Assembly: GCA_016721845.1 (NCBI GenBank)
Contig: JADKHK010000005.1
Location: forward strand, 166,001 to 230,000
DNA from: Lysobacterales bacterium
GTDB lineage: Bacteria; Pseudomonadota; Gammaproteobacteria; Xanthomonadales; Ahniellaceae
Direction of reading: 5' to 3'
Length of the DNA: 64,000 nt
Shown here piece after piece: positions 42,057 through 51,620 of the stretch. Below the pieces are notes generated by a model. That model made no database searches. It saw only the letters and a list, made by a program, of their open reading frames with translations, and was not told the DNA's origin. Numbering within the stretch: the stretch's first letter is position 1; each line of letters starts with the position of its first letter. Position numbers and translations under genes: made by a program.

Positions 42057-43523
42057 ATGGGTATCCGCAGTCTGAGTGGTCTCGACGCCGGATTCCTCTA
42101 CATCGAAACACCGGAAGCGCCGATGCATGTCGGGGCTCTGGCGCTGTTTGCGTATCCCGAATCGATCGACGGATCGCTGATCGAGCATGTGCGCGCGCAT
42201 CTGGCCGGTCGACTGCATTTGTCCGGCGTGCTCAACCAGCGACTCGCGCTGATGCCATTCGACCTCGGCCACCCGATCTGGGTGAATGCCGACGAGATCG
42301 ACCTCGGACAACATGTCCGCCATGCCCGCTTGCCCAAACCGGGATCGTTGGCCGCACTGGAAAAGCTGGTCGCCAAGCTGCATGCCGAGCCGCTCGACCG
42401 CTCGCGGCCGCTCTGGCAGTTCTGGATCATCGAAGGCTTGCGCGACGGGGGTTTCGCCTTGTTCACCAAGGTCCACCACGCCGCCCTCGATGGCGCTGCC
42501 GGTGTTGCGCTGGCGCATGCACTGCTTGATCTCGGGCCGGTGCCACGCACCGTGTCGCCACCGTCCCACAAGGAACCCAAACCGCCGCCGGGCGTGCGCC
42601 GCAAGCTCGGCATGCTGTTCACGAACACCTTGGCGCAATACACCAAGCTCGCGAAATCGCTGCCGGACATCGCCCAGATGGCCAGCAGCGGCGCCGGCAA
42701 GTTGCGCGATGCGCTGAAGACGCCGACCGCGCTGGTCGACCGCTGGCTGGCGCCGCGCACACGCTTCAATGTCGCCATCGATGCCTCGCGCGCCGTGGGC
42801 ACCTGGTCATTGCCGCTGCCCGAATTCAAATCGGTGGCGGCGATGCTGGATGCGTCGCTGAACGACCTGCTGCTGGCCTTGTGTTCGGGTGCCCTTCGGC
42901 GCTACCTGAAGGCGCAGCGCGAGTTGCCGAAGGCGTCACTGATCGCAGCGATTCCGGTGTCGCTGCGGGAAAAGGGCGACACCAGCGCGAACAATCAGGT
43001 GACGATGTTGCCCTGTCACCTCGGCACCCAGCACGCCAAGCCCGAGGATCGACTCGCCGCGGTCCAGGTCGGCATGGCCGAACTCAAGCAGGCGACCAGC
43101 AGCTACAAGTCGCTGATCCCGACCGACTACCCCTCGCTCGGTGCGCCATGGATCGTGTCCGGGTTGGCGCAGTTGTATGCGAAGTCGAAATTGGCCGAAC
43201 GCGTGCCCTTGCCGGTGAACCTGATCATTTCGAACGTGCCGGGTTCGCCGGTGACCTTGTTCCTAGCTGGAGCGCGCATGCTCGCCTACCACCCGATTTC
43301 GGCGATTACGCACGGTCTGGCCCTGAACATCACGGTACAAAGTTACGAAAAGGCGCTGGACTTCGGTCTGGTGGCCTGCGCGCGCGCGGTGCCCGATCTC
43401 GATGCGCTGATCGACGCACTCGCTGCTGAATATGATGAATTGAAGGCCCTTGCCGCGGCCCGCCTGGCCCCCAAGCCAGTGCGCAAGCGCAAGCCGGCCG
43501 CACGCCCACGGAGCAAGGCATGA
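42057..43523 (+). CDS. Wax ester synthase / diacylglycerol acyltransferase
   Basis: This 488-residue acyltransferase makes wax esters or triacylglycerols from acyl-CoA. The catalytic motif HHAALDG (HHxxxDG, about residues 140-146) is intact, and the N-terminus (SLSGLDAGFLYIETPEAPMHVGALALF) and the NLIISNVPGSP segment near 390 are typical of the family. The start is ATG 42057 with GGGAG six bases before; no in-frame ATG lies upstream. The Lys/Pro/Arg-rich C-terminus (PVRKRKPAARPRSKA) could help bind membranes. The stop overlaps the next gene by ATGA. Confidence 0.93.
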   Translation: MGIRSLSGLDAGFLYIETPEAPMHVGALALFAYPESIDGSLIEHVRAHLAGRLHLSGVLNQRLALMPFDLGHPIWVNADEIDLGQHVRHARLPKPGSLAALEKLVAKLHAEPLDRSRPLWQFWIIEGLRDGGFALFTKVHHAALDGAAGVALAHALLDLGPVPRTVSPPSHKEPKPPPGVRRKLGMLFTNTLAQYTKLAKSLPDIAQMASSGAGKLRDALKTPTALVDRWLAPRTRFNVAIDASRAVGTWSLPLPEFKSVAAMLDASLNDLLLALCSGALRRYLKAQRELPKASLIAAIPVSLREKGDTSANNQVTMLPCHLGTQHAKPEDRLAAVQVGMAELKQATSSYKSLIPTDYPSLGAPWIVSGLAQLYAKSKLAERVPLPVNLIISNVPGSPVTLFLAGARMLAYHPISAITHGLALNITVQSYEKALDFGLVACARAVPDLDALIDALAAEYDELKALAAARLAPKPVRKRKPAARPRSKA

Positions 43524-44293
43524 GCAAGACGACGATCACCCCCGATTCCGCCGCCCGCCCAGGCCTGATCAAGCTGGCACTGGAAGCACGCGCGCCCTAC
43601 GAATTTGCGGCTGGCGTCGCCAACCTGTTCTACACGCAGCACCTGCCGCGCGGTGAACGTCATCCGGTGCTGGTGTTTCCGGGGCTGGTCGCCTCGGATC
43701 GCAGCACCCTGGTGCTGCGCAGCCTGCTCTGGCGACTTGGCTATGATCCCTATGGTTGGGAGCAAGGGTTCAACTTCGGGCCGCGTCATGGCGTCGTGGC
43801 CGGTTGCCGGGCGCGCGTCGAGGAACTGTTCGTCGAGCACGAGAAGAAGTTGACCCTGATCGGTTGGAGCCTCGGCGGCATCTATGCCCGCGAGATCGCC
43901 AAGCTGGTACCGGAATGCGTGCGCCAGGTGATCACCCTGGGGTCGCCGTTCAAGGGCGACCCGCGCGCGAACAACGCCTACAGCATTTTCCGGATGGTCT
44001 CCGGGCATCGCGTCGATGCCAACATGGTGGCGCGCATCGGCGAGAAGCCCCCGGTGCCGAGCACGTCGATCTACAGCAAGAGTGACGGCGTGGTGCCGTG
44101 GCAGGCCTCGCATCAGGAGTCGCAGGAAGAAGCCGAGAACATCGTCGTCAAGGCCAGCCACCTCGGCCTCGGCTTCAATCCGGCGGCGCTGTATGCGATC
44201 GCCGATCGCCTCGCACAGCGCGAGGGTGAATGGCGGCCGTTCGAGCGTCGCGGTCTCAAGCGCCTGATCTTTCCGGACGCGTTCGCGCTTTGA
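43520..44293 (+). CDS. Alpha/beta hydrolase, lipase-like
   Basis: This 257-residue cytoplasmic protein has VLVFPGLVASD (oxyanion region), LIGWSLGGIYAREIA (nucleophile Ser), a GSPFKGD segment, YSKSDGVVPWQAS (Asp) and KASHLGLGFNP (His). The order and GSPF region are those of bacterial lipase/esterase-like hydrolases. It is translationally coupled to the wax ester synthase, so hydrolysis or remodelling of the same neutral lipids is likely. It lacks the haloalkane-dehalogenase-like features of OleB. Confidence 0.83.
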   Translation: MSKTTITPDSAARPGLIKLALEARAPYEFAAGVANLFYTQHLPRGERHPVLVFPGLVASDRSTLVLRSLLWRLGYDPYGWEQGFNFGPRHGVVAGCRARVEELFVEHEKKLTLIGWSLGGIYAREIAKLVPECVRQVITLGSPFKGDPRANNAYSIFRMVSGHRVDANMVARIGEKPPVPSTSIYSKSDGVVPWQASHQESQEEAENIVVKASHLGLGFNPAALYAIADRLAQREGEWRPFERRGLKRLIFPDAFAL

Positions 44294-44295
44294 GC

Positions 44296-46410
44296 ATGCG
44301 CGCCGCTGCGCTGCTGCTGATGCTCGTCACTGCGCCGGTCTGGGCGGCGAGCGACATCAGCGCCGTGCTTCCGAGCGGTGCGCATGTGCGCGTGGCAGTG
44401 CCGGACGGGTGGCACGCAGGCGACACGCTGCTGCTCTACCAGCACGGCTTCGACATGGATGCGGACGACAACCCCGACCTCGGTCCCTTGCGCGATCTGC
44501 AACTGGCGCAGGGTTATGCGATCGCGGCCAGCGGCTATGCGCAATCGGGATGGGCGTTGTTCACGGCGGCGCAGGACAATCGCGATCTGGTCGAGTACGT
44601 CACCACGCATTACGGCGCGCCGGGCGCGTTGATCACGATGGGCGGTTCGATGGGCGGGCTGATCGCGCTCAAGCTGGCGGAGTCGCCGGGCTTCGAGTCG
44701 ACCAAGGGCGTCTATGCGTTGTGCCCGCCGGCTGCGGGTGCGCGCAGCTGGGATGCGGCTTTCGACCTGCGCTTGGCCTATGACGCCGTCTGCGAAGGCG
44801 TCGGTGGCGGAGAACTGCTGGATGGCGATGCGCCGCTGGCCTGGGCGACGAACCTCGTCGATATTCCCGACAGCATGGGTGACCTGAGCGGCTCGCGTTC
44901 GGTGCAGCAGACCTACGCCCGCATCCATCAATGCACCGGCATCGCGCTGCCGAACTGGCTGCGCACATCGCCGCAGCGAGATCGACTGGCGCGACTGATG
45001 CGTTTCGGCGCCTTCACCAGCGAAGATTTCCTGCTCTACAACCTCGCGTATTCGGTGTTCGCGCTCGGGGATCTGGTGCGCGCACCGGACAAGCTTGCGG
45101 CGCGCAATCCGTTCAGCAGTCGCGGCGTCGACTACGGCGACGAATTGATCAACCTGCGCGTACCGCGCGTCGATGCCGATCCACTCGCCGCTTTCGATTT
45201 CGCGCGCGCGTCGTCCCTGAATGGCCGGGTCGGCGCCGCCACGCGCATCGTCTCGCTGCATACCGATGGCGACGAGCTGGTGCGGCTCGCGCATCAGCAG
45301 TCCTTGCGCAGCAGGTACGGCGGCAAGCTCGTGTCGGTGCCGATCGACGAATCTTCCGGCACGCATTGCGGCTTCAGCGCGGCCGAACTGGTCGCGGGCT
45401 GGGAACGGTTGCGCGGCTGGATCGCGCAGCCGCAGTCGGCGCCGGATACGGCGGCGCTGGCCCCGGCCTGCAGCGCTGCAATCGCACAGGGGTGGCCCGG
45501 GCCCTGCCGGTTCGCGCCGGCCCTGGCCGTCGGGGCACTCGCGACCACGATGCGTGATCGCGATGCGACCGCTGCCGCATACGCGGGTGCAGCGGAAGCG
45601 CGCATCAGCGGCAGCTGGTTCGACCCCGAGCGATCCGGCGAAGGCGTGCTGATCGAACGCTTCAACGCACGTCAGGCCAGCGTGCTGTGGTTCACCTATG
45701 CGCCCGAAGGCGAGCCGGCGGGACTGGTCTGGCTCGGTGGCGTCGGCGAGATCGATGCGAACGGCATCCATGTTCCCGTGCTGCGGCGCATGAGCGGCGC
45801 CCGCTTCGGTGATGCGTTTCGGTCGGTCGACGTGGTCGCCGCGCCCTGGGGCAGCGTCGATCTCGCCTTCGATGGCGCCGACGTCACGAACCACGCCGCA
45901 CGCCTGCATCTGCGGTATCGCGGGCCGGCGGTTTTCGGCAGTGGCCAGCGACGCATGCAGCGTGCCCTGTCGGTCGGGCCGGACGGCAGTTCGCATCGGG
46001 TCGACGATCCGCGCGACTGGCAGTACAGCGGCACCTGGTTCGATCCGTCGCGCAGTGGCGAAGGCTGGCTGATCCAGCAGTCCGGTGCACCGCTCGAACG
46101 CCTGACCAGCGTCGTCTGGTTCACCTACGACCTCGATGGCAATGCGCTGTGGCTGACCGGGCATGCGCTCGAGCTAGCGGGGCACATCGAGATCCCCTTG
46201 CATCGCACTGCGGGCACGCGCTTCGGTGACGCCTTCGATGCCGCCGCCGTCACCACCACGCCGTTCGGGCGCGTGATCCTCGACGTCGCCGATTGCGATC
46301 ATGCAAGGCTGCAGTTCACGGCGATCGATCCGCGCTACGGCGCGTTCACGCGCGACCTCGTGCGGTTGACGCGGCCCGATGCCGTCGGCACGGCATGCGC
46401 GCCACGATGA
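44296..46410 (+). CDS. Secreted alpha/beta hydrolase with tandem C-terminal WFDP-SGEG repeats
   Basis: From ATG 44296 this 704-residue protein has a signal peptide (MRAAALLLMLVTAPVWA). The hydrolase core (about 20-390) shows LYQHGFDMDADDNPD, ITMGGSMGGLIALK (Ser), HTDGDELVRLAHQ (Asp) and GTHCGFS (His). The C-terminal part contains two ~100-residue units starting SGSWFDPERSGEGVLIE (45604) and SGTWFDPSRSGEGWLIQ (46024), each followed by VLWFTY or VVWFTY and then RFGDAF about 65 residues on. Similar SGEG repeats recur in secreted proteins of this order. The ATGA overlap couples it to the next gene. Confidence 0.85.
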   Translation: MRAAALLLMLVTAPVWAASDISAVLPSGAHVRVAVPDGWHAGDTLLLYQHGFDMDADDNPDLGPLRDLQLAQGYAIAASGYAQSGWALFTAAQDNRDLVEYVTTHYGAPGALITMGGSMGGLIALKLAESPGFESTKGVYALCPPAAGARSWDAAFDLRLAYDAVCEGVGGGELLDGDAPLAWATNLVDIPDSMGDLSGSRSVQQTYARIHQCTGIALPNWLRTSPQRDRLARLMRFGAFTSEDFLLYNLAYSVFALGDLVRAPDKLAARNPFSSRGVDYGDELINLRVPRVDADPLAAFDFARASSLNGRVGAATRIVSLHTDGDELVRLAHQQSLRSRYGGKLVSVPIDESSGTHCGFSAAELVAGWERLRGWIAQPQSAPDTAALAPACSAAIAQGWPGPCRFAPALAVGALATTMRDRDATAAAYAGAAEARISGSWFDPERSGEGVLIERFNARQASVLWFTYAPEGEPAGLVWLGGVGEIDANGIHVPVLRRMSGARFGDAFRSVDVVAAPWGSVDLAFDGADVTNHAARLHLRYRGPAVFGSGQRRMQRALSVGPDGSSHRVDDPRDWQYSGTWFDPSRSGEGWLIQQSGAPLERLTSVVWFTYDLDGNALWLTGHALELAGHIEIPLHRTAGTRFGDAFDAAAVTTTPFGRVILDVADCDHARLQFTAIDPRYGAFTRDLVRLTRPDAVGTACAPR

Positions 46411-47888
46411 GGCGAGTACTGCGATCGGCCTTGATCGCGCTGTCGTTGGTGCTGGCGGTGATGGCGCTGAATGCGTGGCGCGTGTCGGTGCCGATCGTCA
46501 CCGCACAGCCGTATCGACCCACGCTCGAGGCCGATGCGATGGCACGGCGGCTCGCGGCAGCCTTGGCGATTCCGACCCTGAGCGCCACCCCGGAAGCGCC
46601 CTCGCTGGCGCGCTTCGATGAACTCCATGCATTGCTGCAGGCGCAGTTTCCACGGGTGCACGCGGCGCTAACGCGCGAGATCGTGAGCGGCGCCAGCCTG
46701 TTGTACCGCTGGCGTGGCCGCAGCGATTGCGCGGCGACCTTGCTGGCCGCGCATCAGGACGTGGTGCCGGTGGAGCCGGGCACCGAGGCCCTCTGGCGAC
46801 ACCCGCCGTTCGCCGGTGTCGTCGCCGAGGGTGCGGTCTGGGGACGCGGTGCGATCGACGACAAGTCGGCGCTGATGGCGATCCTGGAAGCGGTCGACTA
46901 CCTGCTGGCCCGCGACGTCCGGCCAGAGTGCGATGTCTGGCTGGCCTTCGGGCACGATGAAGAGGTCAGCGGTCTGCAAGGCGCGCGCGCGATGGCCGCA
47001 TTGCTGCAGGAACGCGGCGTGCAACTGGCCTACGTGCTGGATGAGGGCGGTGCCATCACGCTCGGCGCGATTCCGGGAACGGACAAGCAGCTGGCGACCA
47101 TCGGTGTCGCCGAGAAGGGTTACGTCAGCGTGCGGCTGATCGCCCGCGATGGCGGCGGGCATTCCTCGATGCCGCCGCGCAGAACCGCGATCGGCCGATT
47201 GGCGCGTGCGGTGGCGCGACTCGAAGAGCATCGCCCCGCGGCGGATTTTTCATCGGTGCAGCGGGAAATGCTGAGGCGCATCGCGCCGCATGTCGATCCG
47301 CTGCAGCGCATGGTGTTGTCGAATCTGTGGATCACCGCGCCGCTGGTCGAGCGCCTGCTGTCGGCGCAGCCGGCCAGTGACGCGACCCTGCGCACGACGA
47401 CTGCACCGACCATGCTGCGTGCCGGCATCAAGGACAACGTGCTGGCGCAGCAGGCCGAGGCCGTGGTGAATTTCCGCGTGCGCATCGGCGACAGCATCGA
47501 TGCCGTGCTGGCGCATGTGCGCACCACCATCGATGACGCCGACATCGAGATTGCGGTGGATGACGGCTTCCGCAGCGAACCGAGTGCGATCTCGTCCTGG
47601 GAAGACGCCGCATTTCTGCGCATCGAGCGCGTGCTGCACAGTGTGTCGCCGGAATCCGATCTGGTGGTCGCGCCCTATGTCACGTCGGGCGGTACCGATG
47701 CGCGCCATTACGCGGTGTTGACCCCGAATCTTTACCGTTTCCTGCCGGTGACGCTGACGCCGGAACTGCTGGCGAGTTTCCACGGCAACAACGAACGCAT
47801 CCCGATCGATGAATATGTCCGGATGGTGCGCTTCTACCTGTTGTTGCTGCAGCCGGACGGCGCAGTCGATCCTCAGCGGCAGTCGTAG
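46407..47888 (+). CDS. M20 family carboxypeptidase with N-terminal membrane anchor
   Basis: This zinc peptidase (493 residues from ATG 46407; ATG 46395 is also possible) has one N-terminal hydrophobic segment (SALIALSLVLAVMALNAW) that anchors it or acts as a signal. The metal site is visible: LLAAHQDVVPVE (His, Asp), WGRGAIDDKSAL (Asp), GHDEEVSGLQGAR (Glu, Glu) and SFHGNNERI (His). The arrangement is like CPS1/PM20D1-type N-acyl amino acid or peptide hydrolases. It follows the repeat-bearing hydrolase with coupling. The 3' end overlaps the opposing lipoprotein gene by 16 bases. Confidence 0.88.
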   Translation: MRRVLRSALIALSLVLAVMALNAWRVSVPIVTAQPYRPTLEADAMARRLAAALAIPTLSATPEAPSLARFDELHALLQAQFPRVHAALTREIVSGASLLYRWRGRSDCAATLLAAHQDVVPVEPGTEALWRHPPFAGVVAEGAVWGRGAIDDKSALMAILEAVDYLLARDVRPECDVWLAFGHDEEVSGLQGARAMAALLQERGVQLAYVLDEGGAITLGAIPGTDKQLATIGVAEKGYVSVRLIARDGGGHSSMPPRRTAIGRLARAVARLEEHRPAADFSSVQREMLRRIAPHVDPLQRMVLSNLWITAPLVERLLSAQPASDATLRTTTAPTMLRAGIKDNVLAQQAEAVVNFRVRIGDSIDAVLAHVRTTIDDADIEIAVDDGFRSEPSAISSWEDAAFLRIERVLHSVSPESDLVVAPYVTSGGTDARHYAVLTPNLYRFLPVTLTPELLASFHGNNERIPIDEYVRMVRFYLLLLQPDGAVDPQRQS

Positions 47889-48187
47889 GCGCCGAAGCGT
47901 TGCTCGCCGTTCAAGGGCTCGTCGGCGGCCTGGATGGTGTCGGCGCCGATGCGCGCAGCCTCATTGCGCGCCAGTGATTCGAGTTCGTCACGCACCTTCA
48001 GGTCATTGCGTCGATACAGGCCGACCTTGTGTTTCACCGACACCGTGATGTCGCCTTTCGACGTGCACGCGCCGAGATTCTTGCCGTAGGCGACCTGCAC
48101 CTGCTTCCCGGCCGCATCCGGTTCGACCCAGGTGCAACCTGCGGCCATCAGCGGCAATACCAATACGAGCGAGACGATCAGACGCAT
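47873..48187 (-). CDS. Small DUF4156-type lipoprotein
   Basis: From the ATG complementary to 48185-48187 (GGAGAAGG upstream) this is 104 residues with a lipobox LMAAGC, cleaved before Cys17. The mature part has CTWVEPDAAGKQVQVAYG and CTSKGDITVSVKHKVGLYRRND, then an Asn/Ala-rich segment and GAYDCR at the end, matching DUF4156 outer-membrane lipoproteins. Function unknown. Confidence 0.85.
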   Translation of the reverse strand: MRLIVSLVLVLPLMAAGCTWVEPDAAGKQVQVAYGKNLGACTSKGDITVSVKHKVGLYRRNDLKVRDELESLARNEAARIGADTIQAADEPLNGEQRFGAYDCR

Positions 48188-48258
48188 GAACCTTCTCCGG
48201 AGCGGAAACCGTCGCGAGCATAGCCCGCGACGGTGGCATGACGATGAACGCGCGCCGA

Positions 48259-50124
48259 TCAGCGCACGCCGCATTCGCAGTGGGCCTGGATCGCAATCGG
48301 CAGACCCCCGCCGGCACGCGCGTGCATCAGGCGCTGCAGCCGCGCGAGGTCGGTGCGGGCGGGTTCGCGCAACAGCGACAGTGGCGTCAGCAATCCGTGC
48401 TCGCGCAACATCGCGGTCGCACCGGAACGCGAGGCTTCGATCATGAAACTTTCGAACAGGCTGGGCGTTTTCTCGATGTAGCGGGTCACATGATCGGCGC
48501 CGAGCTTGGCGCGTTTCGCCGCATCGGCGACCGCACTGTCAAGTCCGCCAAACGCGTCGACCAGGCCATGCTGCTTGGCCTGTGCGCCACTCCAGACCCG
48601 TCCGCGCGCGATCGCATCGATCGCGGCCACGTCCTGTTCGCGCGCGGCCGCCACCTTGGTGGTGAAGTCGCGATAGCCGGCGTCGAGCACGTCCTGGATC
48701 ATCGCGCCGACCTTGGGATCGAGCGGGCGGGCCGGATCGAAGGCGCCGGCCAGCCAGGTCGTGCCGACGCCGTCGGTATTCAGTCCGACCTTGCCCATGG
48801 CATCGGGCACGTTGAAGAACAGACCGAAGATGCCGATCGAGCCGGTGATGGTGCTCGGGTCGGCGTAGATGCGGTCGGCATCCATCGAGATCCAGTACCC
48901 GCCGGATGCGGCAAGATCACCCATCGACACCACCACGGGCTTGCCGGCAGCCTGGGTCAATTCCACTTCGCGCCGGATCAGTTCCGACGGGAACACGCTG
49001 CCGCCCGGCGAATTCACGCGCAGCACCACGGCCTTCACGTCGTCCGCTTCGCGCGCTTCGCGCAGCAGGGCACTGGTGCTCTCGCCCCCGATGCTGCCGG
49101 GCTCGCCATCGCCATCGACGATCTCGCCCTCGGCCACGACGATGGCCACGGCCGATCGCCCCGGCATCTGCGGTACGGCATTCACGCGCTGCAGATAATC
49201 CATGAAACCGATCTGGCGGAATCCGCGATCGTCATCGCCGGCGGCACCGCTGGCGGCGATCCGGGCTTCCAGTTCATCACGCGTGACCAGGGCATCGACC
49301 AGCTTCTGCGACAGCGCGAGCTGGGCCAGGTCGCCGTTCGCGGCGTGAAGCAGGGTCGGATAGTCGTCGATCTGCGCTTTCAGCGTCGCGGCGTCGAGCT
49401 TGCGCGCCTCGGCGATATCGGCGAGATGGCGCGACCAGACATCGTTCATCCAGTACAGGTCGGCTTCATCGGCTTCCGGCGAGGAATCGGACCGGATGTA
49501 GGGCTCGCCGGCCGACTTGTATTCACCGACGCGAAACAGGTGGGCCTCGATGCCGAACTTGTCGAAGGCATCCTTGAAATAGGTACGGTAACGACCGAGA
49601 CCTTCCAGCAGCACCGCGCCCTGCGGGTGCAGCAGCACTTCATCGGCCTGGGCCGCGAGCAGGTAGCCGCGTTGTTCGTAGCCGTCGGCGTAGGCATAGA
49701 GTTTCTTGCCGGACTTGCGGAACGTGCGCAGCGCCGCGGCGAGTTCGCGCGTGCTGGCCGGGCCGATGCCGGCGATGCCGTGCGTGATCAGCAGGACCTG
49801 GCTGATGTGCGGATCCTTCGCGGCGGCTTCGAGCGCCTGGGTGATGTCGCGCAGACGCGTTTCCTTGACCGGATCGCCCAGCGATTCACCGAGCGCGCGA
49901 TCGAGCGGTTCGGCAGTGTATTGCTCGACAATCGCGCCCTGCGGATTCAGCACCAGGGTGGTCTTCTGTTCGAGCGCGCCATGGCCGCCGCCGAAGATCG
50001 CGATCAGCAGGATCAGCATCACGAGCAGGAAGATCGCGTTCATGACCAGTCGTCGCGAGAAATCGACGGCGTGGAAGAGTCCGCCGAAGAAGCGGCGGAT
50101 GGGGCCTTTCTGGGGTGCGTTCAT
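48259..50124 (-). CDS. sppA: Signal peptide peptidase SppA, long form
   Basis: This inner-membrane serine protease degrades leftover signal peptides. The 621-residue protein (E. coli 618) starts MNAPQKGPIRRFF and has one membrane anchor (AIFLLVMLILLIAIFGG, about 30-46). The Ser-Lys dyad is Lys203 in GEYKSAGEP and Ser407 in DLAASGGYW, close to E. coli Lys209 and Ser409. Both halves of the duplicated fold are present. Downstream of the MATE gene by 34 bases. Confidence 0.95.
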   Translation of the reverse strand: MNAPQKGPIRRFFGGLFHAVDFSRRLVMNAIFLLVMLILLIAIFGGGHGALEQKTTLVLNPQGAIVEQYTAEPLDRALGESLGDPVKETRLRDITQALEAAAKDPHISQVLLITHGIAGIGPASTRELAAALRTFRKSGKKLYAYADGYEQRGYLLAAQADEVLLHPQGAVLLEGLGRYRTYFKDAFDKFGIEAHLFRVGEYKSAGEPYIRSDSSPEADEADLYWMNDVWSRHLADIAEARKLDAATLKAQIDDYPTLLHAANGDLAQLALSQKLVDALVTRDELEARIAASGAAGDDDRGFRQIGFMDYLQRVNAVPQMPGRSAVAIVVAEGEIVDGDGEPGSIGGESTSALLREAREADDVKAVVLRVNSPGGSVFPSELIRREVELTQAAGKPVVVSMGDLAASGGYWISMDADRIYADPSTITGSIGIFGLFFNVPDAMGKVGLNTDGVGTTWLAGAFDPARPLDPKVGAMIQDVLDAGYRDFTTKVAAAREQDVAAIDAIARGRVWSGAQAKQHGLVDAFGGLDSAVADAAKRAKLGADHVTRYIEKTPSLFESFMIEASRSGATAMLREHGLLTPLSLLREPARTDLARLQRLMHARAGGGLPIAIQAHCECGVR

Positions 50125-50158
50125 GGGCGGATCCGGTAATGAGACGGGAAGCGTGTGG

Positions 50159-51562
50159 TCAATGCGGTGCGGATTCAAGCACGCCGCCATCGGCTGCTGC
50201 GGCGGCGAGGCCGTCGATGTCGCGTGGCAGGCGGCGCAGGCGCAGGAACAGGCGCGTCAGCAACAGGGTGGCGGCTGCGGTGAGTCCGGCGATCAGGCCG
50301 ATCCACATGCCCGGTGCGCCGCGTCCGAGTCGGAACGCACAATACCAGCCGACACTCATGCCGATGCCCCAATAGGCGATCGCGGTCAGCAGGGCCGGCA
50401 CTCGCGCATCCTTGAGACCACGCAGCGCCGATGCGGCGACCACCTGCAGCCCGTCCGAGAATTGGAAGATCGCCGCGTAGACCATCAATTGCGCCGCCAG
50501 GCTGCCCACCACGAGGTCGCCCGTGTACAGCGCCGCGATCTGCGGCGCGAACGCCGCCAGCATCGTCGCCGACACCAGTTGTGCGGTGATGGCCAGCAGC
50601 AAGCCGGCTTCGGCGGCACGGCGTGCCCGTTGTGCATCGCCCGCGCCGACCGCATGACCGACGCGCACGGTCGTGGCCATGCCGATGCCGAGCGGCACCA
50701 TGAAGGTGATCGACGCGACATTGATCGCGACCTGATGGCTGGCAACCGCATTCGCGCCCAGCGAGCCGATCAGCAAGGCCGTCACCACGAACAACGAACC
50801 TTCCATCAGGATCATGATGGCGATCGGCAGACCCAGGCCGAGCAGGTCGCGGATCAGCGACCAGCGCGGCCGCGAAAAGCCGCGCAGCAGATGCAGGTCG
50901 GCGAAGCGCGGGTGGTGCAGCACGAAGATCGCCATCGCCACCGCCTGCAGCCAGACCGTGCAGGCCAGCGCGATGCCTGCCCCGACGGCGCCGTGTTCGG
51001 CAAAGCCGAAACGCCCGAAGATCAGTCCGTAACCGAGCGGGATCAGCACCAGCAATCCCATCGCGCTGACGTACAGCGTCGCACGCGTGTAGCCGAGACC
51101 CTCGCAGAAAAAACGCAGTGCGAAGAAGGTGGCCAGGCCGGGTGCGCCCCACGAGGCCGCCTTCAGGAACGCGGCGGTGTCCGCACGCAGCGAGGGATCG
51201 ACCGCCATCACGTCGAGCAGGAGGCTGGCCGCGCGCAGGAGGATGAACAGGGTCAGGCCGATCGCCCAGGCGATCCAGAGCGCCTGACTCAGCAACGGTG
51301 CGATCTCGTCGCGGCGGCCGGCACCGTCACGTTGCGCCACGTTCGGCGGAATCGCGAACAACAGGCCGAGACAGGCGATCAGCACCAGCGACCACACCGC
51401 TGAACCGACCGCGATCACCGCCAGTGTGTGCGGCCCATGATGGCCACCGAGCACGGTATCGGCGACATTCATCAGCATCGCCAGCAGCTGCCCAACGACC
51501 AGTGGCAGTGCCAGTCGTCCGACTTCGCCCAGTTCGTCGCGGAATGGCGTGTTCTGCCGCAT
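50159..51562 (-). CDS. MATE family multidrug efflux pump
   Basis: This 467-residue membrane protein has 12 hydrophobic helices. Family segments are LALPLVVGQLLAMLMNVADTVLGGHHG near the start and GLGLPIAIMILMEGSLFVVTALLIG in the middle, with ASHQVAINVASITFMVPLGIGMATTVRVGHAVGAGD, typical of NorM/MdtK sodium- or proton-driven antiporters. Substrate not predictable. It and the DUF3667 gene share the 58-base gap 51563-51620. Confidence 0.92.
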   Translation of the reverse strand: MRQNTPFRDELGEVGRLALPLVVGQLLAMLMNVADTVLGGHHGPHTLAVIAVGSAVWSLVLIACLGLLFAIPPNVAQRDGAGRRDEIAPLLSQALWIAWAIGLTLFILLRAASLLLDVMAVDPSLRADTAAFLKAASWGAPGLATFFALRFFCEGLGYTRATLYVSAMGLLVLIPLGYGLIFGRFGFAEHGAVGAGIALACTVWLQAVAMAIFVLHHPRFADLHLLRGFSRPRWSLIRDLLGLGLPIAIMILMEGSLFVVTALLIGSLGANAVASHQVAINVASITFMVPLGIGMATTVRVGHAVGAGDAQRARRAAEAGLLLAITAQLVSATMLAAFAPQIAALYTGDLVVGSLAAQLMVYAAIFQFSDGLQVVAASALRGLKDARVPALLTAIAYWGIGMSVGWYCAFRLGRGAPGMWIGLIAGLTAAATLLLTRLFLRLRRLPRDIDGLAAAAADGGVLESAPH

Positions 51563-51620
51563 GGGCGTTGTGACCTCGAGTTCAGCGCTCTATCTTACGG
51601 GCCACGCAGCGAATCCACCC

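Noticed and set aside
44113..46164. Open reverse-strand frame of 683 codons opposite the repeat-bearing hydrolase
   Set aside because: The forward frame has a signal peptide, catalytic triad and repeats; the reverse one has no recognisable features.
48238..50139. Open forward frame of 633 codons opposite sppA
   Set aside because: sppA on the reverse strand has correct length, Ser-Lys dyad and anchor; the forward frame is an antisense artefact.
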